64,000 nucleotides of DNA from an uncultured Bacilli bacterium (lineage in GTDB: Bacteria > Bacillota_I > Bacilli_A > RF39 > UBA660), in NCBI GenBank assembly GCA_934131005.1, contig CAKOYV010000002.1, positions 1-64,000 of the forward strand, in the 5' to 3' direction. The notes under the pieces were generated by a model, which saw nothing but the letters and a program-made list of their open reading frames with translations, did not search any database and was not told the DNA's origin. How positions within the stretch are numbered: the first letter of the stretch is position 1; each line of letters opens with the position of its first letter. The position numbers were made by a program, and so were the translations under genes. Below, piece by piece: positions 1 through 8,226 of this stretch.

Positions 1-36
1 ATTATTACTGTTTTTCTTAGCAATCATAAGGCGTTA

Positions 37-77
37 TCTAAAATTTAGTTCCCATCAAAAATTTTAGAACCGTTTTT
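37..77 (+). terminator. possible terminator hairpin at left edge
   Basis: A perfect 10-base-pair stem (37-46 with 59-68) is followed by ACCG and then a short T-run (73-77). It would end a gene lying to the left of the window. The T-run starts four bases after the stem, so it is a weak terminator at best. Confidence 0.35.
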
Positions 78-120
78 CTTGCATTCAAACCTTAACACTT
101 ATATATTACAAGCAAAATTC

Positions 121-149
121 TTTACAAGTAAGTATAATTTTGTTATAAT
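121..149 (+). promoter_or_regulatory. promoter of the kinase-kinase-alaS operon
   Basis: TTTACA at 121-126, 17-base spacer, and TATAAT at 144-149 with an extended TG at 141-142. Transcription would begin near 156, which excludes an upstream ATG at 79 as a start and fixes the first gene at 175. Confidence 0.8.
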
Positions 150-174
150 TATAGCAGTAAATGGAGAGAAGAAT

Positions 175-750
175 ATGGAATTAAACAATAAAAAACCATT
201 AATTATTTGTGTTTGTGGTAAAGCTAGAAGTGGCAAAAATACCGTGTGTAATTTTATGTACAGTAATTTTCAAAAAAAGGGATACAAAACCATCTTATCA
301 CCATATACCAAGTACTTAAAAAAATACATAAATGAAATAAGTGGTTGGCAAGAATCGGATGATAATAATAAACCACGTGAGCTATTACAGGACATAAGCT
401 CACAACTTATCAAGAAAAAATTAGGTTACACTAATTTTTTTATAGAAAGACAAATTCAAGATATTAATATTTATTCATATTTCTTTGACATTATAATAAT
501 TCCAGATGTTAGATTTCCTAATGAAATAGAAGAATTAAGAAAAAATTTCAAAAGAGTTATTGCAATAGGAATTGAAAGGCCAAATTTTGATAATGGTTTA
601 ACTGAAACTCAAAAAAATGATGCAACAGAAACCTCTCTAAACAATTATCAAAATTTTGATTACTATATAGTCAATAAAAATAATGAAAAAGAATTATTTA
701 ATATTACAAAAGAAATAATGTTAGATATAAGAAAGAAGGAGCTATTATGA
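175..750 (+). CDS. deoxynucleoside monophosphate kinase-like P-loop protein
   Basis: Protein of 191 residues. A Walker A loop, GKARSGKNT, lies near residues 15-23, and a C-terminal half contains the motif PDVRFPNEIEE, which resembles the substrate-region signature DVRFPNE of phage and bacterial dNMP kinases. By family it would transfer phosphate from ATP to a (deoxy)nucleotide in the cytosol; the exact substrate cannot be read from sequence. The start at 175 is chosen because GGAGAG (163-168) precedes it and the promoter -10 box ends at 149; a reading frame open from 79 would start before the transcript. It overlaps the next P-loop gene by four bases (ATGA), so the two are translationally coupled and run on into alaS. 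Alternative: another kinase of the same fold. Confidence 0.65.
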   Translation: MELNNKKPLIICVCGKARSGKNTVCNFMYSNFQKKGYKTILSPYTKYLKKYINEISGWQESDDNNKPRELLQDISSQLIKKKLGYTNFFIERQIQDINIYSYFFDIIIIPDVRFPNEIEELRKNFKRVIAIGIERPNFDNGLTETQKNDATETSLNNYQNFDYYIVNKNNEKELFNITKEIMLDIRKKELL

Positions 751-1301
751 ATAAATTAATTGCAATAGTTGGAATGTGTGGTAGTGGTAAAAGTCAAGCT
801 ACTGATGAATTAGAACATCAAGGTTGGAAGAAAATTTATTTTGGTGGTGTGACATATAAAAAAATGCAAGAAGAAGGAATTGAAAGAACGCCAGATAGTG
901 AAAAAATTTTTCGAGAAGAATTAAGAAAAAAGTATGGCCCTGAATGTTATGCCAAATTACTATTACCAGAAATAAAAGAATCATTAAAAAATAATAATGT
1001 TGTTTTAGATGGCTTATATTCATGGTATGAGTATACTTATCTAAAAGATAAATTAGGTGATAAATTAAAATTAATTTGTATTGTTACAGATAAAAAATTA
1101 AGATATAAAAGAATTGCTGCTAGAAAAGAAAGACCATTTACCGAAAAAAAAGCTATTGAAAGAGATGTATCAGAAATAGAAAACTTATATAAAGGTGGTC
1201 CAATAGCCTACGCAGATTATTATATATTTAACAACACAACAATTGATGATTATAAAAAAAGATTAACAGAAATAATAAATGAAATAAGCAAGGAGAATTG
1301 A
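747..1301 (+). CDS. small P-loop nucleotide kinase-like protein (AAA/dephospho-CoA kinase-like)
   Basis: Protein of 184 residues that begins directly with a Walker A motif, GMCGSGKSQ (residues 9-17), followed by an alpha/beta kinase-like body. The sequence VVLDGLYSWYEY near residue 90 and an arginine-rich stretch RIAARKERPF near residue 122 look like the Walker B and lid regions of small kinases such as dephospho-CoA kinase. It lacks the standard CoaE length and landmarks, so I do not assign that activity. It begins inside the stop of the preceding kinase gene (ATGA, 747-750) and ends four bases before alaS; GGAG at 1292-1295 serves alaS. Cotranscription with a tRNA synthetase suggests housekeeping, but the true substrate is unknown. 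Confidence 0.6.
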   Translation: MNKLIAIVGMCGSGKSQATDELEHQGWKKIYFGGVTYKKMQEEGIERTPDSEKIFREELRKKYGPECYAKLLLPEIKESLKNNNVVLDGLYSWYEYTYLKDKLGDKLKLICIVTDKKLRYKRIAARKERPFTEKKAIERDVSEIENLYKGGPIAYADYYIFNNTTIDDYKKRLTEIINEISKEN

Positions 1302-1305
1302 TAAT

Positions 1306-4005
1306 ATGAAAAGAATGACAAGTGAAGAAATAATAAATACTTATTTAACTTTTTTTGAACAAAGAGGACATTTAATATTAGAAAGTGCACCTTTAATTCC
1401 CAAAAATGATCCAAGTATCTTATGGATAAATGCTGGTGTCACACCATTAAAAAAATATTTTGATGGCACAGTAGTTCCAAAAAACAAAAGATTAACAAGT
1501 TGTCAAAAATGTATTAGAACTAACGACATTGAGAATGTTGGCGTTACAGCAAGACATCATACTTTTTTCCAAATGTTAGGAAATTTCTCTGTTGGTGACT
1601 ATTTTAAAACTGAAGCCTTAACTTGGGCATTTGAATTACTAACAAGTGAAGAGTATTTTGGATTTCCAATTGAAAAATTATATGTAACAGTATACCCAAG
1701 TGATACAGAGGCTTATAACTTGTGGTTAAAATTAGGTATGCCAGCCTCACATATAATAAAACTAGAAGAAAATTATTGGGAAATAGGAGAAGGTCCTAGT
1801 GGACCAGATAGTGAAATTTTCTATGACCGCGGAGAAGCTTACGATAAAGAAAAAATAGGAATTAAACTACTTGAACAGGACATTGAAAATGATCGTTATA
1901 TCGAAATATGGAATAATGTTTTTAGCCAATATAATGCTAAAAAAGGCGTAAAAAGAGAAGATTACGAAGAATTACCAAGCAAGAATATAGATACTGGCAT
2001 GGGTGTTGAAAGAATGGCTTGTATCATGCAAGATGCAAAAACCAATTATGAAACAGATCTATTTATGCCAATAATTGAAAAATTAGAAGAAATTTGTCAA
2101 ATAAAGTATGCAGGTCAAAAAGAATTTAAAGTTATAGTAGACCATGCTAGAAGTTTAACTTTTGCCTTATCTGATGGAGCAACTTTTGAAAATTATGGCC
2201 GTGGTTACGTAATAAGAAGATTATTAAGAAGAGCAGTTATGATGGGAAGAAAATTACAAATCAATCATCCTTTTATGGAAGAACTAGTTTCAGTAGTTAT
2301 CCAAAAATATGTAAGCATTTACCCAGAACTTGCTAAAAATGCGTCTATCATTAAAGAACAAATAATCAACGAAGAACAATTATTTGAAAAAACATTAGTA
2401 GCAGGTGAAAAAAGATTAGAGGAGATAATTAAAAACAATCAAGAAACAAAACTAATAAATGGTAAAGATGCCTTTAAACTATATGATACTTATGGTTTCC
2501 CAATTGAGTTAACAATGGAATATGCCGAAGAATTAGGCTACAAAGTAGATAAAGAAAATTTTGAAAAATACATGAGTGCTCAAAAAGAAATGGCTAGAAG
2601 CACTCACAAGAATACTAGCAGTATGAATCTTCAAAATGAATTACTAATTAATTATAAAGAAGAAAGTAAATTTATAGGTTATGAAAAATTAGGTAATCAA
2701 ACAACCGTTATGGCTATCATGCAAGATGACAAGTTTGTTGATACATTGACAACTGATGGTTATGTATTTTTAAAAGAAAATCCTTTCTACGCTGAATCAG
2801 GTGGTCAAATTTATGATATTGGCTATTTAAAAAATGATGAATTCAAAGGGGAAGTAATCGATGTTATCAAAGCTCCAAATAAACAACATATGTTACATGT
2901 AAAAGTTCTATCTGGTGTACTAAAAAAAGATAGCCAAGTATTAACCCATGTACTTCAAGAACGTCGTAACGAAATAGCTAAAAATCATAGTGCCGTTCAC
3001 TTATTACAAAAATCTATCCAACAATTATTAGGAGACAATGTTCATCAAGCCGGAAGTAGAGTAGATGCTAAGAGTTTCCGTTTCGATTTTAATTATCATG
3101 GACGTTTAAATGATGAAACAATTGTAAAATTAGAAGAAAAAGTTAATGAAAAAGTAGCTGCTTCTTACGAAACAAAAATAGAATATGTCAGCCTAGACGA
3201 GGCCAAACAACGTGGAGCAATGGCTTTATTTGATGATAAATATGGAGACGTTGTAAGAATGGTTACTATGGGCGACTCCGTTGAATTGTGTGCAGGAACT
3301 CATGTTAAAAACACTAAAGATATTGGTAAAATATCAATTGTTTCTATAATAAATAAAGGTGCTGATACATTTAGAATTGAAGGTGCTACAACCGAAAATA
3401 TTAACGATATGTTACACGAGACAGTCAAACCATACTATGAAGAAATAAAACGTTTATTAAAAAAAGCCAAAAAGATTTTAACAGAAGCTAAAGAAAATGG
3501 TATAACCCTAGGTTTTAATTATGATTTTACTGATAAAGAACTAACTAGCTATACAGATGTCATTTATTACAAACAAAGTTTAATTGATTTAAAAGAGGCT
3601 TTAAAGCAATTAGAAAAAGATTATTACCAAGAAAAAGTAAAAAAGACTACTAGTGATTTAACAGCCTTCACAACAAATATGGAAGTTATATCTGGAATCA
3701 AAGTAATGGCCGCTATCTGCGAAGATTATGAAGTTGATATCATTAAACAAATAGCCGATTCATTATGTAACAAATATGATAATTGCTTTGTCTTACTTGC
3801 TAATGTTAAAAACAACAACGTAAATATCATAGCCAAAAGCAATAGTGATAAAGTAAATTGTGGTGCTATAGTAAAAGAATTAGCTATTAAATGTAATGGT
3901 AACGGAGGAGGCAGCAAAGTATTTGCCCAAGGTGGTGGAAGCGATGCTAGCAATTTAGCCGATTACATTACAACAATCAAAAAAGACTTAGAAAGCGTAA
4001 AATAA
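1306..4005 (+). CDS. alaS: alanine--tRNA ligase
   Basis: Full-length bacterial AlaRS, 899 residues. It charges tRNA-Ala with alanine using ATP and clears mischarged Ser/Gly-tRNA. The N-terminal class II core carries the conserved ARHHTFFQMLGNFSVGDYFK region; the editing domain has the zinc/catalytic pattern HSAVH (His near 562 and 566) and CAGTH (Cys662, His666); the C-Ala (DHHA1) end has the GNGGGS and AQGGGS glycine motifs. GGAG at 1292-1295 lies upstream of the ATG. It is third in an operon after two small P-loop genes. In Bacillus alaS sits next to yrzL-ruvX-yrzB-mltG; here that block lies 19 kb away at 23021, with accessory genes between. No T-box is seen before alaS. Confidence 0.97.
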   Translation: MKRMTSEEIINTYLTFFEQRGHLILESAPLIPKNDPSILWINAGVTPLKKYFDGTVVPKNKRLTSCQKCIRTNDIENVGVTARHHTFFQMLGNFSVGDYFKTEALTWAFELLTSEEYFGFPIEKLYVTVYPSDTEAYNLWLKLGMPASHIIKLEENYWEIGEGPSGPDSEIFYDRGEAYDKEKIGIKLLEQDIENDRYIEIWNNVFSQYNAKKGVKREDYEELPSKNIDTGMGVERMACIMQDAKTNYETDLFMPIIEKLEEICQIKYAGQKEFKVIVDHARSLTFALSDGATFENYGRGYVIRRLLRRAVMMGRKLQINHPFMEELVSVVIQKYVSIYPELAKNASIIKEQIINEEQLFEKTLVAGEKRLEEIIKNNQETKLINGKDAFKLYDTYGFPIELTMEYAEELGYKVDKENFEKYMSAQKEMARSTHKNTSSMNLQNELLINYKEESKFIGYEKLGNQTTVMAIMQDDKFVDTLTTDGYVFLKENPFYAESGGQIYDIGYLKNDEFKGEVIDVIKAPNKQHMLHVKVLSGVLKKDSQVLTHVLQERRNEIAKNHSAVHLLQKSIQQLLGDNVHQAGSRVDAKSFRFDFNYHGRLNDETIVKLEEKVNEKVAASYETKIEYVSLDEAKQRGAMALFDDKYGDVVRMVTMGDSVELCAGTHVKNTKDIGKISIVSIINKGADTFRIEGATTENINDMLHETVKPYYEEIKRLLKKAKKILTEAKENGITLGFNYDFTDKELTSYTDVIYYKQSLIDLKEALKQLEKDYYQEKVKKTTSDLTAFTTNMEVISGIKVMAAICEDYEVDIIKQIADSLCNKYDNCFVLLANVKNNNVNIIAKSNSDKVNCGAIVKELAIKCNGNGGGSKVFAQGGGSDASNLADYITTIKKDLESVK

Positions 4006-4044
4006 TTGTAAATAATATAGGCAATACTATACTTATCTTAATTA

Positions 4045-4072
4045 TTGTAGTATACTAAAATAAAATTATAAT
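4045..4072 (+). promoter_or_regulatory. promoter of lipoprotein gene at 4089
   Basis: TTGTAG (4045-4050), 16-base spacer, TATAAT (4067-4072). The alaS stop is 40 bases upstream and no clear terminator is visible between, so some read-through is possible. Confidence 0.5.
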
Positions 4073-4088
4073 TTTAAGTAGGTGAATC

Positions 4089-4556
4089 ATGAAAAAAATA
4101 TCATTATTAATAATTATTTCATTATTCTTTATAACTGGATGCAACAATCAAGAAGAAAATGAAAAAAGTGAATATTTAGCAATGAAAAGTAAATTATTAG
4201 AAACTTCAAGTTATACAAAACAGGAAAATATTCCTTGTGATATAACAGTCAATATAGATAGAGTAGATGATGAAAAAGTTTCATACAACGTCATACTTTC
4301 AAATCCTAGAAAAGATATGCGTAAAATAAAAGCTATCGTTGTTCATAATTATTATAACGAGGATATTTTTCCAACTATTGGTTTATTCAATAAAACAACT
4401 AACTTATTTACAAGTGACAAATCAAAGCAGTTAAAATTAAAAGGAACAATTGATACAACAACTGATATAGATTCCCTAAACTTAGAATTAAAAGTATTTA
4501 TCAAATATACAGACCAAGATGGCAAAGAAAAAGATATTTATTATAAAACGACATAA
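4089..4556 (+). CDS. small secreted lipoprotein, function unknown
   Basis: Protein of 155 residues with a type II signal peptide: basic start MKK, hydrophobic core, and lipobox ITGC with the lipidated cysteine at residue 18, so the mature protein is tethered to the outer face of the membrane. The remaining ~135 residues are a soluble, lysine- and aspartate-rich domain without a motif I recognise; the alternation of hydrophobic and polar residues (VSYNVILSNPR, KIKAIVVHNYY, LNLELKVFIKYT) suggests a beta-sandwich. AGGTGA (4080-4085) precedes the ATG. It is followed by a Cse60-like gene on the same strand, but a functional link is not evident. Product class is sure; function is not. Confidence 0.7.
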   Translation: MKKISLLIIISLFFITGCNNQEENEKSEYLAMKSKLLETSSYTKQENIPCDITVNIDRVDDEKVSYNVILSNPRKDMRKIKAIVVHNYYNEDIFPTIGLFNKTTNLFTSDKSKQLKLKGTIDTTTDIDSLNLELKVFIKYTDQDGKEKDIYYKTT

Positions 4557-4598
4557 TAAGTATCTTTTTTATTTTATAATTACTAACAGGTGATTAAT

Positions 4599-4781
4599 AT
4601 GCAAGTAAAAGTTTTTGATGAATCTCACGAAAAAGACTTAGAAGAAGATATCAATGATTTTCTAAAAGAAGAAGACGTAGAAGTAATAGATATTAAATTT
4701 AGCGTTTCTAATAGCATCTATTCTGAAGAACAATTATATTGCTTCTCAGCCTTAATTATGTATAAAGAAAAAAATAAATAA
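4599..4781 (+). CDS. Cse60-like small protein
   Basis: Sixty residues, acidic. The arrangement MQVKVFDESHEKDLEEDI followed by VIDIKFSVS and then a YCFSALIMY end matches the small Bacillus sporulation-associated protein Cse60 as I remember it; that protein has no established molecular activity. A GTG at 4590 lies in frame but is inside the ribosome-binding site AGGTGA (4588-4593), so the ATG at 4599 is chosen. It ends 14 bases before a convergent DUF378 gene. In a small genome a Cse60 relative need not act in sporulation; retention without spores is also possible. No signal peptide or membrane segment. Confidence 0.65.
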   Translation: MQVKVFDESHEKDLEEDINDFLKEEDVEVIDIKFSVSNSIYSEEQLYCFSALIMYKEKNK

Positions 4782-4794
4782 CCACTAAAAGCAG

Positions 4795-4992
4795 TTATCT
4801 ATCTAAATCTTTTGGTAATAATCCTAAAGTAATAGCTCCAGCTACCGCAACAATAATATAGACTATTCTCGTTATAATAGTAGCATTGCCAAATAAGAAC
4901 TCTATTAGATTAAAGTCAAAAATACCAAGAAGTCCCCAATTTATACAACCAATAGCAGCTATTACTAAACATGTCTTATATAACGCGTTCAT
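4795..4992 (-). CDS. DUF378 family membrane protein
   Basis: Sixty-five residues with two predicted membrane segments. The signature INWGLLGIFDFNLIEFLFG followed by a second hydrophobic helix and a short C-terminal tail LLPKDLDR is the DUF378 (YuzA-like) pattern; function is unknown in the family. A strong AAAGGAGG lies six bases before the ATG at 4992, which makes this start better than a longer version reaching 5046 that would overlap the neighbouring promoter. It converges on the Cse60-like gene and is divergent from the GerS/YdcC-like lipoprotein gene at 5094. Confidence 0.8.
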   Translation of the reverse strand: MNALYKTCLVIAAIGCINWGLLGIFDFNLIEFLFGNATIITRIVYIIVAVAGAITLGLLPKDLDR

Positions 4993-5041
4993 ATCTTGCC
5001 TCCTTTTTCTATTAATACTTTTCCCAAATATTGATAAATTA

Positions 5042-5070
5042 TTCATAAAACCAAACTAAAAATATATAAT
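5042..5070 (+). promoter_or_regulatory. candidate promoter of lipoprotein gene at 5094
   Basis: TTCATA (5042-5047), 17-base spacer, TATAAT (5065-5070), 24 bases before the ATG. The -35 is poor. Confidence 0.45.
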
Positions 5071-5093
5071 TTATTGAAAGAGTTGAGGTGAAT

Positions 5094-6395
5094 ATGAAAA
5101 AAAATTTAAAAATAATTCTTTCACTTATAATTATTACACTTACCTTATCAGCCTGTGGCGTTAAAAATGCCGATAAAATTATTAATGATATGGCAAAAAA
5201 GCAAGAAAAATGTAGTAGTTATTATGTTGAAGGAACAATGGAAATTATTAACAACGAAGATACTTATACTTATAATGTCACAGTATCCTATCAAAAAGGC
5301 GATTATTATAAAATAAACTTAGTAAATAATCTAAACAATCACGAACAAGTTATTTTGCGTAATGACGAAGGCGTTTATGTTGTAACTCCATCACTTAATA
5401 AAAGTTTCAAATTCCAAAGTGATTGGCCATATAACAATTCTCAAGTATATCTAATGGGTTCAATCATTGAAGATCTAAAAGAAGATGAAGATAGAACTTT
5501 CAAAACAAATAATGATGGTTACTATTTCCAATCATCTGTTAATTATCCCAATAATAAATCATTAACAAAACAAAATGTTTATATCAACAAAAAAAATCAA
5601 ATAACCAAAGTTGAAGTAACAAATAATGAAGGAAAAGTTCAAATAACTATGAAATTTAACAAAATTAATTATAACAAAAAATTTGCATCTGACTATTTTG
5701 AATTATCAAAACTTATTAATATAACCAAAGACGAAACTAAAAAAGATCAAAATTCAACTACAAACAATACTAAAGATACTAAAACTCAAGAAGAAAATAA
5801 TAGTACCAATAACACAAATAATAACACCAATAACAATACCAACACTACGGATAATAATAGTAACGCCAATTCTAATAACGAAACAAATACAACCGAACAA
5901 AACAGTCAAAATAATAATGGCCAAACATCAAATGATACTACCACTTCTAAAAATAGTAATACCACTAATCAGAAAAATAATACTTCTAATAATACCAATA
6001 CTAACACAAATACTAATACCAATGAAAATGCGCAAAAATCAAAACAAACAGCTACTATAGATGACGTTATCTATCCTATGTACTTACCAGATAATACTAC
6101 TTTAGCCAATAAAGAAGTAGTAAATACTGATAATGGCCAACGTTTAATTTTAACTTTCGAAGGCGACAATCCATTCGTTTTAGTAGAAGAAACAATTGGT
6201 TATCAAGATGAAGGATTGATAATACCAGTAAGTGGAAATCTTGACTTCCTAACAGATGTAGTAGGTGTTGTAAACGACAATTCAGCCAATTGGGATAGTA
6301 ATGGAATTGAATATTATATTGTCAGCAATACTCTTAAAACCGATGAATTATTAACTATCGCCAGATCAATTAGTGTCTTACCAGTTAGTAAATAA
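5094..6395 (+). CDS. LolA/YdcC-like lipoprotein with Asn/Thr-rich linker
   Basis: Protein of 433 residues with a lipobox LSAC (Cys21). Residues ~22-215 resemble the LolA-fold lipoproteins YdcC/GerS of spore formers: the stretches YYVEGTMEI, VILRNDEGVYVVTP and SFKFQSDWPYN are typical. Residues ~220-320 are a low-complexity Asn/Thr/Ser linker, mostly N and T. The C-terminal ~110 residues (YPMYLP...LILTFEGDNPFVLVEE...) look like the DUF4367-type domain seen at the end of YdcC relatives. So a lipid-anchored envelope protein with two folded domains joined by a long flexible tether. Start ATG 5094 follows GAGGTG (5085-5090); the GTG at 5088 lies within that site. A terminator follows at 6416. The role in a non-model organism is unknown. 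Confidence 0.7.
   Translation: MKKNLKIILSLIIITLTLSACGVKNADKIINDMAKKQEKCSSYYVEGTMEIINNEDTYTYNVTVSYQKGDYYKINLVNNLNNHEQVILRNDEGVYVVTPSLNKSFKFQSDWPYNNSQVYLMGSIIEDLKEDEDRTFKTNNDGYYFQSSVNYPNNKSLTKQNVYINKKNQITKVEVTNNEGKVQITMKFNKINYNKKFASDYFELSKLINITKDETKKDQNSTTNNTKDTKTQEENNSTNNTNNNTNNNTNTTDNNSNANSNNETNTTEQNSQNNNGQTSNDTTTSKNSNTTNQKNNTSNNTNTNTNTNTNENAQKSKQTATIDDVIYPMYLPDNTTLANKEVVNTDNGQRLILTFEGDNPFVLVEETIGYQDEGLIIPVSGNLDFLTDVVGVVNDNSANWDSNGIEYYIVSNTLKTDELLTIARSISVLPVSK
5740..6045 (+). repeat. low-complexity Asn/Thr codon repeat
   Basis: About 300 bases composed largely of AAT/AAC and ACT/ACC codons, encoding the flexible linker of the lipoprotein. The imperfect trinucleotide repeats make this region prone to slippage and length change. 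Confidence 0.8.
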
Positions 6396-6411
6396 TCATT
6401 TAAAATATTAA

Positions 6412-6482
6412 AAAGTTCAGTTAAAAATATGAATAATATTGTAGCTTAATAAATACTATTCATATCAAAACTGAATTTTTTT
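6412..6482 (+). terminator. terminator after lipoprotein gene
   Basis: Long hairpin: TTCAGTT (6416-6422) pairs with AACTGAA (6469-6475) and ATATGAATA pairs with TATTCATAT inside it, followed by a T-run at 6475-6482. Confidence 0.7.
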
Positions 6483-6567
6483 GCTATTCCTAACAGCAAT
6501 AAATTTCTAAGATGAATATACACTTCAAACTGTCAACAATATATCAAATAATCATTTTTTATAAATA

Positions 6568-6669
6568 GCAACCAAAAAATCACTAAATAGCATGATATAA
6601 TATAAAAAAGCAACTAATTTTATACAAAAAGCAACGTTTTTTACATAGTGCAACCAACTTTTATATGAT
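6568..6669 (+). promoter_or_regulatory. phased GCAAC operator-like array over the XRE promoter
   Basis: GCAAC occurs at 6568, 6610, 6631 and 6650, with a variant GCATG at 6590, giving steps of 22, 20, 21 and 19 bases. Each unit reads roughly GCAACnAAntTTTATA. The last two units flank the -35 box TTTACA (6640-6645); the -10 TATGAT is at 6664-6669 with an 18-base spacer. The two-helical-turn phasing suggests cooperative binding of a regulator on one face of the DNA, perhaps the XRE protein encoded downstream. Confidence 0.55.
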
Positions 6670-6696
6670 AAAATTTGCAGTAGAGGTGAAGGAAAA

Positions 6697-8148
6697 ATGA
6701 AATTTAATGAAAAATTAGCGCAAATGCGTAAAAATAATAATATGTCGCAAGAGCAATTAGCAGATAGGCTAGGAGTATCTAGGCAAGCCATCAGCAAATG
6801 GGAGTCGGGTACTTCCATGCCAGATATGGCTAAAATATTAGAATTGTGTAAAATATTAAATTGCAGCCTAGAAGAATTAATTGACGATGGAATTAATAAA
6901 AATACTCATGAAAATAATAATCAAAAAGTTGATATAAATAACTATATTAAAGAATTATTAGATTTTATAACGAAAACTATCAATATGTTTTGGAGTATGA
7001 CTTTTACTGAAAAGCTAAAATGCATAATAGAAATACTTGCTTTAATTCTTATAATATTTATAATTTGGGGAATGGCAGGCTCAATTGTATCAGGCATCTT
7101 TGAGAATCTATTAAGACTGTTACCAGATAATGTTTATCAATTTATCTACAGCTTTTGTTCAGTTATTTATGGACTATTTGGCTTTGTATCAGGCTTATTA
7201 ATTGTTATTCATGCTTTTAAAATAAGATATTTAGATTACTTTATCACTATCGAAGATGAAAGTGCTCAAAATAAAACAAGAGAATTATCTATTGAAGATG
7301 AAAATCTTGACAATTCAAAAGTAAAATTTATTGAAAATAAAAAGAATAAAATAATAATCCGTGACCCTAAGCATAGTACTTATAGCTTTTTCAAAATATT
7401 AGGAAAAATATTCATCAAAATAACCAAAGTTATTCTTCTATTTATCGCTATTCCTTGCTTAATTAGTTTTATATCTTTAGTATTTGGTTTGATTTTTTCT
7501 ATATGGTTCTTAAAAAATGGTATCTTCTTTGCTGGAATTGCAATCATCATCTTAGGACTAATCTTTATTAATTATTTAATTATAAGATTTATTTATAACT
7601 TTATTTTAAATATAAAAACCAAATATAATCTCTTATTTGCAATATTAATAGCAGGTTTAGTCTTAATTGGCCTAGGTAGTGCTATCTCATTTTGTACTTA
7701 TCTAAATTTTGATAAAAAAGTTATTACCAATAAAGACATAAAATATACAACTAATACTTATAATCTAAAAATGGAAGATAATTTAATTTTAGACTTTATT
7801 GAAGATGATGCTAGCAAAATTGTTATAAATAATAGCAATAATGATATTAAAGTAGAAGTATTTAAAGAAAATAATTCTACTGTAAATATTTATGATTACA
7901 AAGATGAAACATATGATTATGACGACGATGATGATGATAGCACAAATAATAAAGTCTTCAAAGTATATTCTTTTAGATACGCCCAAGATACTGATAGCGA
8001 GTTAGATCAAATAAATAAAGTATTAAATCAATTAAAAAAGAAACAAAGAATAGAAGACGAGTACAAAAGAATTAGTCAAATAAAAATAACTATCTCACAA
8101 GCAAATTATGATAAGTTAAAGAAAAATTATCAAGAACTTTATGATTAA
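6697..8148 (+). CDS. membrane-tethered XRE-family regulator
   Basis: Protein of 483 residues. Residues ~5-65 are a Cro/CI-type helix-turn-helix (MSQEQLADRLGVSRQAISKWESG), with the usual follow-on PDMAKILELCKIL. After it come several hydrophobic helices: ~112-133, ~148-170, then a pair near 245-270 and 275-302 and one near 308-330. The last ~145 residues appear extracytoplasmic, with acidic repeats (DYDDDDDDS) and no known fold. This is a DNA-binding domain fused to a membrane sensor, encoded directly upstream of two ABC transporters (gap 62 bases), so it is likely their local regulator and may sense an envelope or antimicrobial stimulus; that is inference. GAGGTGAAGG precedes the ATG. Putative operator repeats lie in its promoter. 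Confidence 0.7.
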   Translation: MKFNEKLAQMRKNNNMSQEQLADRLGVSRQAISKWESGTSMPDMAKILELCKILNCSLEELIDDGINKNTHENNNQKVDINNYIKELLDFITKTINMFWSMTFTEKLKCIIEILALILIIFIIWGMAGSIVSGIFENLLRLLPDNVYQFIYSFCSVIYGLFGFVSGLLIVIHAFKIRYLDYFITIEDESAQNKTRELSIEDENLDNSKVKFIENKKNKIIIRDPKHSTYSFFKILGKIFIKITKVILLFIAIPCLISFISLVFGLIFSIWFLKNGIFFAGIAIIILGLIFINYLIIRFIYNFILNIKTKYNLLFAILIAGLVLIGLGSAISFCTYLNFDKKVITNKDIKYTTNTYNLKMEDNLILDFIEDDASKIVINNSNNDIKVEVFKENNSTVNIYDYKDETYDYDDDDDDSTNNKVFKVYSFRYAQDTDSELDQINKVLNQLKKKQRIEDEYKRISQIKITISQANYDKLKKNYQELYD

Positions 8149-8158
8149 AAAGTAAGTC

Positions 8159-8226
8159 TAATTATGAATTTAATATCACAAAAAAAATAAAGTTAAAAAG
8201 GAGTTTAATTATGAGTTTAATATCAC
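8159..8226 (+). repeat. 47-base-offset duplication of the ABC gene start
   Basis: The 21-base segment 8159-8179 recurs at 8206-8226 with one mismatch; the second copy contains the real start of the ABC gene. The first copy opens an eight-codon frame (MNLISQKK then stop) mimicking the ABC start MSLISLKN but lacking the strong AAAGGAG site. Confidence 0.7.

Larger units (their letters stand above)
6396..6696. other. 301-base intergenic region
   Basis: Contains the terminator at 6416-6482, a short TTGCT...AGCAA hairpin near 6480-6500, then the GCAAC repeat array (6568-6669) and the promoter of the XRE gene. No coding sequence is supported; an open frame on the minus strand at 6552-6818 runs antisense into the HTH gene. 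Confidence 0.7.

Noticed and set aside
79..174. N-terminal extension of the first gene by 32 codons
   Set aside because: The promoter -10 box lies at 144-149 and GGAGAG precedes the ATG at 175, so the extension would not be transcribed.
6552..6818. Minus-strand frame of 88 codons in the XRE promoter
   Set aside because: Antisense to the HTH code and to the promoter, without binding site.
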